Shown here: piece after piece, positions 34,701 through 46,200 of the stretch
How positions within the stretch are numbered: position 1 is the stretch's first letter
Layout: each line of letters starts with the position of its first letter
Made by a program: the position numbers and the translations under genes
NCBI RefSeq assembly: GCF_000002595.2
Contig: NC_057016.1
Coordinates: 1,184,735-1,248,734, forward strand
DNA from: Chlamydomonas reinhardtii
Taxonomy: Eukaryota > Chlorophyta > Chlorophyceae > Chlamydomonadales > Chlamydomonadaceae
Direction: 5' to 3'
DNA length: 64,000 nucleotides
The notes under the pieces: generated by a model
Databases searched by the model: none
What the model saw: only the letters and a program-made list of their open reading frames with translations
What the model was told of the DNA's origin: nothing

Positions 34701-37700
34701 ACCACGCCACCGGTACCAACCATGCCCACGACCCCACGCCATCCCCCCCCCCCACACACACACACGCGCCGTGTCCCTCCACCCCTTCCTCTCTCCAGCC
34801 CGCTGCTCCCCGCCTCCCAGCCCAGCCTCTCTCACCTTGACCGCCACCTTGCGCTGGCTGAGGTGGTGCACTGCGATGCGGACCTGGCAGAAGCCGCCCT
34901 CGCCAATCACCTTGCCCACCGTGTAGCCCGGCAGCAGGCTGCCGAAGGCCGCGTCAGGCTCGTGGCCCAGCAGCACCGCCGGGTTGAAGCGCATGCTGCC
35001 GCTGCGCCGCGTGCTGGTGCTGCCCGCAGGCGACTGAAGCACCGCGGCGGCGGCGGCGGCAGCGGCTGCGGCGGCTGCGGTGGGCGGTGCAGAGGAGGCG
35101 GAGGAGGCGTGCGCGGAGGCGGAGGTGGCCGCGGTGGTGGAAGTTGCGGTGGCGGCTGCAGAGGAGGCGGTGGCGGCGGAGGGTGTTGCGGCAGTAGGCG
35201 GTGGGATTGTGGAAGCGGTGGCGGCGGCGGCCGCCGCCGCCACAGCCGCGGCGTGTGCCGCCGCCGCGGCTGCCGCCGCCGACCCGGAGCCACTGCCGCT
35301 GCTGGTGCTGGCGGCGGAGGATGCGGCGGAGCCGGCCCCAGAGGACGCCGTCGTGGTCGACGCGGAGGAGGCGCTCGGCGCGGCCGAGTGTGTCGCCGTT
35401 GCGGGGGCGCTGCTGCTGCTGGCCGTGCTGCCGCTGCTTGTTGCCGCACCGGCTGCCGCAGGCACCGCGGATGCAGGGGCAGGCGAGGGGGCTCTGGCCG
35501 CGGCGGCGATGCTGCCGCTGGCCGCCACCGCGGTGGTGCCCGTTGCGGAGGCGCCAGAAGCTGCGCCGGCAGCGGCCGAGGTGGCCGGTACACCCGAGTT
35601 GGAGATGCGGCTGCCGCCGGTGAAGGAGCCCCACTGTCCACCAGTGGGGGTTGTGGACCGGGGGCGTAGCGGCAGGTCGTTGGGCAGAGGAACCGGTGCC
35701 ACAGCCGCTGACGCAGCTGCTGCTGCTGCTGCTGCTGGCCCGCTGGTGTTGCTGGTGGGCGCTGCCGAGGCAGGGAGGCCGGACAAGGAGGTGCGCACCG
35801 CTGGCGCCGAGCTGCTTGTTGGCGCCGGTGATGCTGCCATTGCCGGTGCTGGTGCCGGTGCAGCGGGTGTGGAGGCGGACGTGGCTGCGGAGGCGGCTGA
35901 CTGCGCCTGTGCCAGGCCGTTGCTGCTGCTCATGCGCCGCGTCACATTGGCCGCCTCAGCCGCCGCCACGGCCTGTTGCACCGCCGCCGCGGCGGCCGCG
36001 GCGGAGGCCGCTGCCGCGGCAGCCGCCGCCATCGCGTCCGACACGCCAGGCTGCGACTGCTGCGACTGCTGCTGCTGCTGCTGCTGCTGCGTCGGTGCCT
36101 GTTGTTGCGATTGCTGCTGCGACTGCGGCTGGAAAGTGACCGGCTGGGACTGGGATGAGGGCTGCCGCTGAAGTGAGGACGCAGACTGCGGCTGCTGTTG
36201 CTGCTGCTGCTGGCTCGAGGCCGAGGCAGCGGCGTGGCCGTAGGTGCGCGTGGGCGTGGAGTCACGTGACCGCCCCCACCCAGCACCCGCATCCTCCCCG
36301 GACCGCGGCCCTGCACCCATGCCCGTCGCCGCCGCCGCCACCTGCGCCTGCTGCAGCTGCAGCTGGTGCAGCAGGCTGGGCTGGTGCGTGCCTCCGCCGC
36401 CGCCGCCGCCACCCACGCCGCCGCTGCCTGTGCCCTGCAACGACTGGGACGCCGACACGGCGCCGCTGCTGCTGCCGCCGCTTGGCTCCACGCCGTCCAC
36501 CGACCGCCGGCTCCACGCGCCCGCGCCGCCCACGCCGCCGCCGCCTCCGCCCGTCATCCACGGCATGGTGGTGGTGCTGCCGCCGCTCGCCTGCGGCATG
36601 CCGCTCACCTGCATGCCACCAAACATGCCCGCGCCCGGACCTCCACCCATCCCCATGCCCATGCCCATCCCGCCTCCGCTGCCGCCGCCGGGCCCCACGC
36701 TCTCGCTGCCCGGCGACGCCATGACGGGCCCCAGGTCCGCAAACATGCCGATGTCGGGCTGGCTGTCTGCGGCGAAGTTGGAGGGCACGGTGCTGGGCCG
36801 CAGGCACGTGAGCGTGCCGTGCTCCACCAGCATGCGGCTGAGGTTGAGGCCCTCGTGGCCGCGGCCAAAGGGCGAGCCCACCTCGAAGCTGGCCATGCCG
36901 CCCAGCTGCGAGCCGGTGCTGGCGCGCCGGCTGGACAGGTCCGCCTGCGAGCCGTGGTAGGGGCGCGTGGGCGTGCCGGGGGCGCTGCCCTGCGGGATGC
37001 CCACGCCCCAGGTCACGTGAGAGCCGTAGCCGGGGCTGGGCGGGGCGACGGGCAGCGGCGACGCCGGCGGCGGCGGCGCGCCGTCGCCGGTACCGGCACC
37101 GGAGCCGTGGCCGGCGCCGCCGGCTGACATGGACATCGACGAGGCGTTATAGCCGTACGCCCCGCTGCCGTACTGCCCGCGTGTGGGCGTGTACGGCGCC
37201 TGTTGGTACGGCCCCGGTGACGGCGGCGGCGGCGGCGCGCCGCCGCCCGAGGCGGCGCCTGCGCCGTTGCCCGAGGCGCCTGCGGCGTCGGCGCCGCCGT
37301 CGCGGGCGTCGGGCGCGCCGCCGACATCGCCGGGCACGTTGGCGAGGATGCTGTTGTTGTAGTAGGGCACGGTATCGGAGCCGCCGGAGGCGTTGGAGGA
37401 GCGGGAGGATGTGGAGCGCTGGAAGATGCCGCGCGACGGCGGCGCCGGCCCCGGCGGCCCCGGCGCCATGCCGGCGGCGCCGGCATTTGGCCCGCCCTTG
37501 ATGGGCGACGGTGGTGGGAGTCCCGTGGGATGCGGCGCATTCGCGAGGGAGGAGGCGCGCAGGCCCGCCAGTTGCAGCGCGGCGCCGGCGTTGGGCGCGG
37601 AGGCGGCGGAGGTGCCCGGGAAGCCGCCGCCTCCGCCTCCGCCGGGCTGCAGCTGCGAGGTTGAGGAGCTGGGGCTGCTGATGTTGCCGCTGCTGCTGTT

Positions 37701-40618
37701 GGCCAGGCTGAGCGGGTCGACGGCGCGGCCCAGCGCCTTGACCGCCGCCGCGTTGGCCTGCGGCTGAGTCTGCGGCTGGCCGGCGCTGCCAAAGCTCAGG
37801 TGTGGCTGGAAATGCAGCGGCGCGCTGTGTGCCGAGGGCGCCAGTAGGGCGTGCGGCGGCTGCGGCACGGGGCCCGAGGCGTTGGGCACCGGGTGCGACG
37901 AGGCGATGGCAGAGATGGACACCGGCGCCGGCGCCGGCGCGCCTGGGCCGCCGGCAAGCGCCGCTGCCGCGGCGGCGGACATTGCAGAGCTGAACGCCAG
38001 CGACGGCGGCGCGGTGGCGGACAGCGGCTGCAGCGACCCAGGCGCGGGCAGGCCGCCGCCGCCGCCGCCCGCCGCCATGCCGTGCGGCGAGCCCATACCC
38101 ATGCCGCCTGCATAGCCGCCCGTGCTCATGCCGCCTCCATAGCCGCCCATGCCCATGCCACCTCCGTAGCCGCCGCTGCTGCCTGGCCCCATGCCGCCCG
38201 CGCTCATGCCCAAGCCGCCACTGGCCGAGGCGGAGCCGGAGCCCGGCGCGCCCTCGACCGAGTCATGCACGGAGACGTACGGCAGGTGGTGAGAGCCGCC
38301 GCCACTAGCGCCGCCGCCACCGCCGCGGGCAGGCGACGCCACTGACATGCCAGATTGCTGCATGCCGCCGCCGCCGCCACCGTACCCGGAGCCGCCTGCC
38401 CCGGTCTGCTCCCAAGGGCGGCCGCTGCCGCCCGCCATGCCCGGCCCGTGGCCGCCGTAGGCCTGCTGGCCCGGGTAGGGCGCCGGCGAGTGGGGCGGGT
38501 GCGGCGAGCCGGCGCCACCGGCGCCACTGGGGCTGGTCAGAGGCGAGCCCACGCCGCCGTTGCTGGCGAGGCTGAGCCTAGGCGGCGCGTGCGACTGGGA
38601 GCCGGGCGGCCCGGACCCCGGCGGCGGCATGCCGCCGCCAGACGCGGCCCCGCCGCCGCTGGCGGGCGACTGGAAGGTGATGTAGGTGGTGTGCACGAAG
38701 GGCTGCGAGCCGGACGCCGGCGCCGGCCCGCTGCCTGGCGCCGAACCGCCACCGCCGGACATCCCCGCGGACCCGTACTGCTGCTGCTGTTGCGGGTAGT
38801 AGCTCCCGGACGGCCCGCCGGCAGAGCTGCTGCCCACGCCCGACGGCGCGGAGCCGGGCCCGGCGGCACCCGCTCCGTACCCGCCCGCCGAGCCCGGCCC
38901 CGCCTGCTGCTGCTGCAGGCGCATGAGGCTGAGGTTGGCGCCGTGGGAGCTCTGCGAGCCGTGGCGGCCGTCGCCCATGTACGGCGCCATGATGGGCTTG
39001 GAGCTGCCGGCGACGCTGCTGGTGCTGGCGGCGCTGTTGGGCCGCATCATACCCGCCCCCTGCCCCGCGCCCGCACCCATTCCCGCGCCCATGTGGCCGG
39101 CGCCCATGCCTGGCGCCTCCGGCGCGCCCCCGGCGGCGATGCTGCCCCACGCCTCCCGGTGCGTGTTGCTGCCGCTGGCGGTGCCGCCGCCTGGCGCCGG
39201 GTACTTGCTGGAGCGGAAGCTGCCGGGGCGGTTGAGCGCGGGCGCGCCGGCGCCGGGCGACACGGGCGAGAAGACGGACAGCAGGTGGCCCAGCTCGCTG
39301 ATGACGCGCTGGGCGTCGCCGCCTGCGTGGCCCGGCAGCGTCACCGACAGCTTGGTGTTGCCGAACCAGTTCTCACCGCCTGCGCGCAGTAAGGGAGGCA
39401 GCATGGGCAGCAGAAGTGGGGTCACAGAAGCGGGGGCATCGCGCGCACGCGCTGTCAGGCCTTATCCCCCTGCACCACCCACGTCCACAAACAGGGAAAA
39501 TGCCCCTCCGTTTAGGAAAGCATGGTGTCCCGACTGCAGCATCCTAGCAGCATTGCGCCGCGGCTCTGCGCCCCGCCGCGCTCCGCTGCATCCCGGGCGC
39601 ACCCACCTGAGGGCCGCTGCGCTGCCTGCGACGTTGAGGGCCGACTGGCCATGGCGGCAGCTGCCGCCGCGCCGCTGGAGACCGGGCTCGTGGAGGAGGA
39701 CGGCCGGGCGCGGTAGGGGCTCATGGTGGCTGCGTTGCGTCCGGGGGCGCCGCCCCCTGACAAGCCCACGATGGCGCCGCGGCCATTGTTCGAGTACTGC
39801 AACCCATATGCCGCGAACAGCGGCTTATTCTGGAGTGTCTGGCCCGACGAGTTGCCTATGAGAGACCGGTTCGCGGAGAAAGGTAAAGTTAGCATAGAAG
39901 CGACGTCTGTCTGGGAACCCCGGAGACCTGCCAGGTTCGGCTATGGCACCGCCGTGGCCGCGGCCCAAGCCTAGTTGGTTGCCGTTGTTGGGCTCCCCAG
40001 TAGCCCCCGACGCCCGCAAGTATCACCCAGCCCAGTGCGCCGCCCCGGCATCCTTACGTCTTGCAGACGAGGTGCGCTGCAGAGAGGCGGACGTGCTCCG
40101 CGGCGTGGTGCTGTGCTGGGGCGAGGCCACGGTTCGAGTTGGCCCCGGCGACTGCGTCCGGGTGTGGTAAGCGGTCCCATACCCGTGGGAGCCCAACACG
40201 CTGGCAACGAGCGGCCCGTTCACGGCCGGGCCGCCGCTGGTGGATGTATTGGAGCGGGCACTAATGACCGGTCGGCCGCCCTTCTGCCGAGGCTGGTTAG
40301 GCGGAGAAGGTATTGTGCCATTCGCACTTCGCGCCGGGTCCGGAGGCACAGGGACCCCGTAGTTCGAGGTCCCATTCCGCTTTTCACCTGCAATGAGACA
40401 CGCGCACAAGCGAGGTGGTTCACTTGACTGGTCACCGTCTCGGGCTTGACCCATCCGCGAAGACCGCGGCCCCAACGCAACCCCTGGGCAAGCTGAACCC
40501 CACGCCGCGCAGCCCCGATAATACATATTGAAGCTATCCCAGAGGCGGGCGTCTGTGAGGCAGAGCGGTGATGTGGCGCGACCCAGCAAAATGAAGTCCA
40601 CTCACTTTGAGAATACAT
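31704..40618 (-). CDS. AMPK/MARK-like protein kinase, giant low-complexity N-terminus
   Basis: Ser/Thr kinase of the CAMKL (SNF1/AMPK/MARK) group. Exons in transcript order: 40618-40606, 40387-40058, 39906-39607, 39379-34836, 34521-34435, 34205-34026, 33782-33644, 33243-33119, 32701-32579, 32291-31704; 2142 residues. The kinase domain occupies about 1700-1945: IGEGGFCQV loop, VAVK lysine 1729, HRDIKLEN (Asp1823), DFG (Asp1841), APE. A UBA-like helix bundle follows ([20 protein letters not shown]), as in AMPK relatives. The T-loop reads [14 protein letters not shown], so the threonine phosphorylated by LKB1 in AMPK (LRTSCGSP) is replaced by valine. The first ~1700 residues are mainly Gly, Ser, Ala, Pro and Gln; a compact piece, [19 protein letters not shown], begins exon 4. 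The first 13-base exon and the acceptor at 39906 are less certain. Confidence 0.85.
32734..32830. repeat. short AT-rich intronic repeat, two copies
   Basis: GGTTACATTCACGATTAATT starts at 32734 and GGTTCCATGCATGATTATTT at 32806, each preceded by GGGTGCGGG-type sequence. Both lie in the kinase intron between exons 8 and 9, close to the 3' splice site on the transcribed strand. The family also occurs in the ALY gene. Confidence 0.7.
33517..33639. repeat. (GT)n microsatellites in a kinase intron
   Basis: Two GT-rich tracts, about 33517-33541 and 33574-33635, are separated by a unique piece in intron 7 of the kinase gene. The second runs into CGCGCG next to the splice donor. Confidence 0.85.
34220..34250. 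repeat. short AT-rich intronic repeat, diverged copy
   Basis: GGATTGCATTCATAATTAGC is a diverged member of the family at 22671. It lies 14 bases outside kinase exon 6, again just upstream of a 3' splice site on the transcribed strand. Confidence 0.6.
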
Positions 40619-41001
40619 CGCTGCCAACCCGGCTTCCAAGGGCTGTGCTAGCTAAATTCTAAGCGCATTTTAGGCAACCGTGAGGTGGGTCCAGCAGCGT
40701 GAAGAGCGTCCGAACTGCAAACCCTTAGGAACTGGTAAAAAGAATTGCGCACATAAACCGACGAAATTAATATCAGAAAGCAGTTCAGCAGGTGCTGGAG
40801 CGTCCTCGCGGCATCAGAACTTCGCCCGCGGATCGGGCTTGGCTATGGGGCTGTCTTTACGCCTGGAAACGTAGCTTCAGTTGTAGAGCTTGCATTGCAC
40901 TTATCATAGCAAGCGTGGCTGCTCGCGGCCACCTTTGTGCACGCGTGACAGCTTGCAGACTGGACAGCCCTTCACAAGCGTAGCGTTCACCGTTCACCGC
41001 C
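40619..41001. promoter_or_regulatory. compact divergent promoter, kinase and UBE2T-like gene
   Basis: Only 383 bases separate the two start codons, so both promoters and 5' UTRs must share this interval. No convincing TATA box is visible; the stretch is less GC-rich than the genes around it. Confidence 0.65.
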
Positions 41002-42802
41002 ATGGCGCTCAGCGCAGTGAGCATTAACCGAATGACTCGAGACATCAAGGAGATGACGCAGGCTCCGCCGGCGGGCATCAGCGCCTGGGCGACCGGCAAC
41101 AGCATCTCACGGTGTCAAGCCCAAATCATCGGGCCCGAGGGGACGCCCTACATGGGCGGAGTCTTCCAGCTCCGCGTCACGTTCCCCGACAGGTGAAGAA
41201 TGGCTCGTTTGCTGGGGAGAGGCTTTGTCCTGCAAGGCACTTACCCAGACCAAGTTAGGGCTTGCCGTTGACGCGGGTGGGTTGCAGTGTGCGACATCTC
41301 TTTTAAGACCCAGGACCAACCAACGAAGCTGTTGCATCACGGATTACAGGTACCCCATGGAGCCCCCGAACGTCAAGTTTGTTACCAAGGTAGTCGCCGC
41401 ATACCACTGCAGCACATCACTTGTTGCACACGCTGCTCACCGTGTCAGCACGTATGACCGCTGGAAACCCCGGCGCACTAAGGAGTTTCCCCTCAACCCC
41501 CGCCACCAGGTGTACCACCCCAACGTGTCCAAGGAGGACGGCAACATTTGCTGCAGCGTGCTCAACATGCCGCCCAAGGTGCACCAGCGGTGAAACATGT
41601 CACCGGTGTAGTACGGCGGCTGCATCTGAGAATAGGCTCATGGTGCTCATAAGCACCGGTGAATTTGTGTATACCGACCCCCCCCCCTGTTCCTTTGCCT
41701 GCCCGCCCCTTCCGCCCCTGCACCTGACGCCACACGTCCCACACAGGGCGACTGGAAGCCCGCACACAGCCTGCGCACCGTGCTGCTGTCCATCCAGTCG
41801 CTGCTGGCAGAGCCCAACCCCGCGGACCCCCTGGACGCAGACGCGGTAAGCCCCTGCCGCAGGTCATGGCACACGCCCCGCACGCACGCCCCACTTGAGC
41901 TTCATCATGTACCTCATGTTTTCCCAGGTGCCACCCGAAGCATAGCTCAATACCAATCCCTTGCGCACGCACAAGTTCATACAATCATATCCCGACCCAG
42001 CTGTGCTCCGCCTCCTCGTCCTCCTCCTCCTCAGGCCCGGGAGCTGACGAGTCACCCGCAGCTGTTCCACAGCCGCGCCGCCGAGTGGACGCGCCTGTAC
42101 GCCAGTCCAGACGCCCAGCGCAACGGGTATGGCGCGTCTGCGTCCACGTCCACGTCCGTGGCGGCGCCCGCCGAGAAGGCACAGCCACCAGCCGCCGCCG
42201 GCAGCATTGGAATGTCGCGGGTGCAGGAGCCGCTGGTGGAGGTGAAGGGGCAGGCGCGGACGCAAGCGGCCGGCACGTCGTCCGCTGCACTGCCCGCACC
42301 GTTGCTGGGCAAGCAGCCTCAGCCGGCCAGCTGCACAATAGCGGCTGTTGAGGCGCTGAGCTCAGCAGCGCCAGCCGCGGATGGCGTGACGTCCGCTGGC
42401 AGCGGCGGCGGCGACGCGGCGATGCCAAGCAACACGCCTGCAGGGCAGGATGCGCAGGCTGGCTCCACAACTGTGGAAAGAACCGCCATCGATGGCGCTG
42501 TTGAGGGCGGTTTGCCGCCGAGCACGGCCGCAGTAGGGGCGCAGCAGCCGCCCGTGGCAAAGCCGGCCGCTCAGGAAGGTGAGCTGCAGTGACGGCGACA
42601 GGCCATGCCTATCAGGTATTCCCGGCCACGGCGGTGCTATGCCTTCTAGATCTTCGCCGGCACTCTGTCCGCTGTGCTCACACTGCATAAACATGATGAC
42701 CTGCGTGCAGGCTCTGCGTTGGCTGCTGGCGCCGTGGAGTCAAAGCGACCGCCGGAGCCGACGTCAAGGCTCTCCAAGCTCAGCAAGCGGCCGCGCGCCT
42801 AG
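41002..42802 (+). CDS. UBE2T-like ubiquitin-conjugating enzyme (E2)
   Basis: E2 enzyme; the closest family I recognise is UBE2T/FANCT (plant UBC37 group), which monoubiquitinates FANCD2 in interstrand cross-link repair. Exons: 41002-41192, 41350-41389, 41510-41578, 41747-41845, 42035-42578, 42711-42802; 344 residues, phases agree. The UBC fold covers residues 1-160: PPAGISAW, then TPYMGGVFQLRVTFPDRYP, MEPPNVKFVT, HPNVSKEDGNICCSVLNMPP, SLRTVLLSIQSLLAEPNPAD. Cys91 is the catalytic cysteine by alignment and Cys92 replaces the usual leucine. UBE2T has the same PPKG-W-P and EPNPDDPL context. After about residue 165 comes an Ala/Gly/Ser-rich extension ending in a basic SKRPRA, a possible nuclear signal. 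The role in the Fanconi pathway is inferred from family only. Confidence 0.85.
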
Positions 42803-43224
42803 CACGTTTGCCTGACAAGGGGGTGTGTGAAACATTGTGCATATGACATTTGCAGGATGCTTGAAGTCCTGGTTTGGAGCAGCAATTGAGCGTTGTGCAA
42901 GGATAGTCCGGTGGACCGTGTATCGCGACCAGACAAGGACGAAGATGTGTCAGGCGGATTTTGCAATATGTATGTGTGAAGGCAGCTCCGGGATCTAACA
43001 ACGCTCAAGAAGGGCAAGCCAGTCCATGCAAGTTTTTCGGCCCATCATGTTGATGCCCAACAAACTGCCTGAGCAGCAGCTTGAAGTAGCACATTTACTA
43101 GCAGTTTCAAAGTGAAACAAGTGGGCTGCTACGTATTGTGTCTGCGAGCTCAGGAACAGTCCTTAAACTTGGTCCGGCATTGCTGCCAGAAGGCCGGCGC
43201 TGTTCTTAGGCCAGGCATTGTAAG
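42803..43224. other. short intergenic region
   Basis: This lies between the UBE2T-like stop and the ABC1K start. A TGTAAG at 43219-43224 abuts the ABC1K start codon. If it is the poly(A) signal of the upstream gene, the two transcripts overlap, or ABC1K starts translation at a later ATG. Confidence 0.5.
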
Positions 43225-46200
43225 ATGCTACCCGCCATGCAGCACCGTATGGGCCGAGTGGCCGGCCCCGCGCGGGGTCTTGGCAACGCCCCTGCGCTTC
43301 GGCGCATCGTTCCAGGCCAGATGAACGGCCTGCGCGCCCGCAACTTGGTGGTGGTGCGTGAGGTAGGTGTCCACATAGCGAATTGAGCGCGGTGCGGTCT
43401 TGCTTCGCCCTGGGTTCGCTGGCAAGCTCCCATCAGGAAGAGACACCAGGGTTACATGGACACAGCGAGCAAACGCTAACTACTGTCTGACGATGTCACG
43501 GTCAACTCGAAACGCGACTGCGACAGGCTGCTGCCACCGACCTGGTGGAGGCCAAGCAGAAGGACGCCAACGGCAAGTCTTCGGTGGACGTGGACTCCAC
43601 CGTCGTCCCCAACGCGCACCTCAGGAACGGCACCGTCGTCTACGACGCCCGCACCAACGGCAACGGCAACGGCGCCGCTCACGCCGCCAGCAATGGTAAC
43701 GGTAACGGCAACGGCGCCAAGCTGCCCAGCCCGCCGCCCGTGCTCCCCAGCAAGCCGGTGGCCGTGCCGGCCGCGCCCGCCGCGGCCGCGGAGGCGCCGG
43801 CCGCGGTGGCGCCGCCCAGGCCTGCCGCCACCGTCAACGGCTCGGCGGCTCGGGCGGCCGGCTCGGCGCTGAGCACCCAGTCTCTGGACAACGCCATGGA
43901 CGCCCAGGCGGCCGGCCAGATTGAGACGGTGGCGGCGACGGGTGCGGCGAAGAAGCCGACCAGCGCGGCTGGCACGCCGTACGCCAACCCCGGCGGCCGC
44001 TGGAGCCAGTTCAAGACCTACTCCACATTCCAGGTGCGTGTGCGCTGCCTTGTGCCTGCTGCCCGCAGGGACGGCGGGAAATCGGGCTGGGTGTGGGTGT
44101 ATGGCCAGGATTTGGTAGAGGCGAGCCATGTACGTAACCAAGGTGTGGGGGCTTGCATAAGCCCGCATTAATCGGACCTCCCAACTCGCGCCCCTCCTGC
44201 TCCTCCCAAGAACCCTGCTCCTCCGCCTCCGCCCCTCCCTCACAGCGCACGTACGAGATCTGGAGCTTCGCCTTCCAGTTCGCGTGGCGCTACGCGCTGC
44301 TGGGCCAGAAGTGGAGCTACGGCAAGGCGGGCATGACGCCGGAGGCGGTGTCGGCGCGCAAGAAGGAGCTGGCGGTGTGGCTGCGTGAGGGGCTGGTCAA
44401 GCTGGGGCCCACGTGAGTGTGCGGGGGGGGGCTGGCGTGGGTGGGGTGGGGGTGCTGGGGTGGGGGGGAGTGCTGGGGTGGGTGGGGGTGGCTGGGGTGG
44501 GTGGGGGTTGTGGGGAGCTGGGGTGGGGGGTTGCAGGGAGGGAGGGGAGCTGGGGGGGGAGCTGGGTGGTGGGATGGGGAGATGGTGGGGTGGCGTGTGG
44601 GATGGCGGGGTGCAGGCGGGCGCGGGTAGCCAGATCCAAGCCCAGGGTAGCGTGCGAGGCTGCATGGGCTGCTGCTGCTGGGAGGAGCAAAGCAAGGGCA
44701 GCGCGCAAGAGCCTGGGCGTCTCGACTCGGTCCCACACTGTGGGGTCACAGGGTCAGCACGGCGCGAGGGTGATGCACGGAGCAGCGCTTCGGAGGTGCA
44801 CTTTGCGCGGGGCCTGCAGGGCTCAAGCTGGGACCTGGACTCGCCAGGGCGTGAGAACAAGGCCACCCGGTGGCACATGCCTGAACAAATTGGTTCTGGG
44901 GGATGGCTAGTGGGCTTTGGAAGCAGACCGTTGGCGAGCGCCACGGCCTCGTGACGCTGGGTTATAACCTCTTTCTTACATTCCCGCTTTCGCAGCTTCA
45001 TCAAGATCGGCCAGCAGTTCTCCACGCGTGTGGATGTGCTGTCGCCTGAGTTTGTCAAGGAGCTGGAGAAGCTGCAGGTAGCTGGAGGCGGAGGCGGAAG
45101 GGGGGGAGCAGGGAGCGGGGAAAGGGGGCGCAGATGGAGGGGAAGGGAGGTAGCCGCCCTTGAACGACGGGAGCGAAGGCGGAAGGGGGAGGGGCCCTCA
45201 GGGCACGACTACTTAAGGAGGTGGAGGGGTTGGGTGCGCTGCACGGCACGGCACGGCGCAGGAATGGGGCGGGCGGAGGGCGCTGCGTTCTGGAAAGCAA
45301 ATCGGGGCTCTGGCCTGGACCGTGTGCGCTAACGGCGCGTGGGGCTGGTGCTTTGACGCGCACACCCACTTCCCAGCCTTTCCCCACCCTTCCCCGTCAA
45401 CTCTCCCCCTCGCCAGGACAACGTGCCGCCGTTTGACCGGGAGGCTGCCCGTGCCAAACTGGAGGCCAGCCTGGGCAAGAAGGTGGAGGAGGTGTTTGAC
45501 GAGTTTGAGAGCGAGCCCATCGCGGCCGCCTCGCTGGGCCAGGTGAGCAGGAGGAGGAGGAGGAGGAGGAGGAGGAGGCTGGGTGCGCGTGTGGGGTTGC
45601 CGGGTTGGCGAAGAAGCCAGAGGGCTTTCGTCGAAGAGGGACGGGGGTGGGTTGAGGGGGGCTCGGCTCGTAATGGGAGGGGCACACAGGGTGATTACAC
45701 CGAACCAGCCGGAACCCCAACCGCTGCTGCTGCCGCCGCCGCTGCCTCCTCCTCCCGCCGCCGCCGCCTGCAGGTCCACCTTGCCAAGCTGCGCGGCGGC
45801 CAGCGCGTGGTGGTCAAGGTGCAGCGGCCCGGGCTGAAGGACCTATTCGACATCGACCTCAAGAACATCCGCGCCCTGGCGGTGTGGCTGCAGGTGCGGC
45901 GGTGGCGGGCGGGGGGGCGGGCGGAGGGGGCGGGGGTGCACCCTAGGGGGTGGGGAGTCGGTAGAAAGGTTGAGTAGTTCTGTACGGGGGGGGTATGTGG
46001 TACATGGGCGTCACTGCGGGCAGGGTAGGAAGTAGCAGTGGGTCGCGACTTGTAACAATAACGACCGACGCAAATGCAACTTCAATGCAACTTCACAGAA
46101 AGTGGACCCCAAGACGGACGGCGCGGCTCGCGACTGGGTGGCCATCTACGACGAGTGCAGCCGCATCCTGTACCAGGAGATTGACTACAGGTAGGGGGGA

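Noticed and set aside
43219-43224. TGTAAG as poly(A) signal of the UBE2T-like gene
   Set aside because: It abuts the ABC1K start codon, so I did not list it as a terminator. Overlapping transcripts remain possible.
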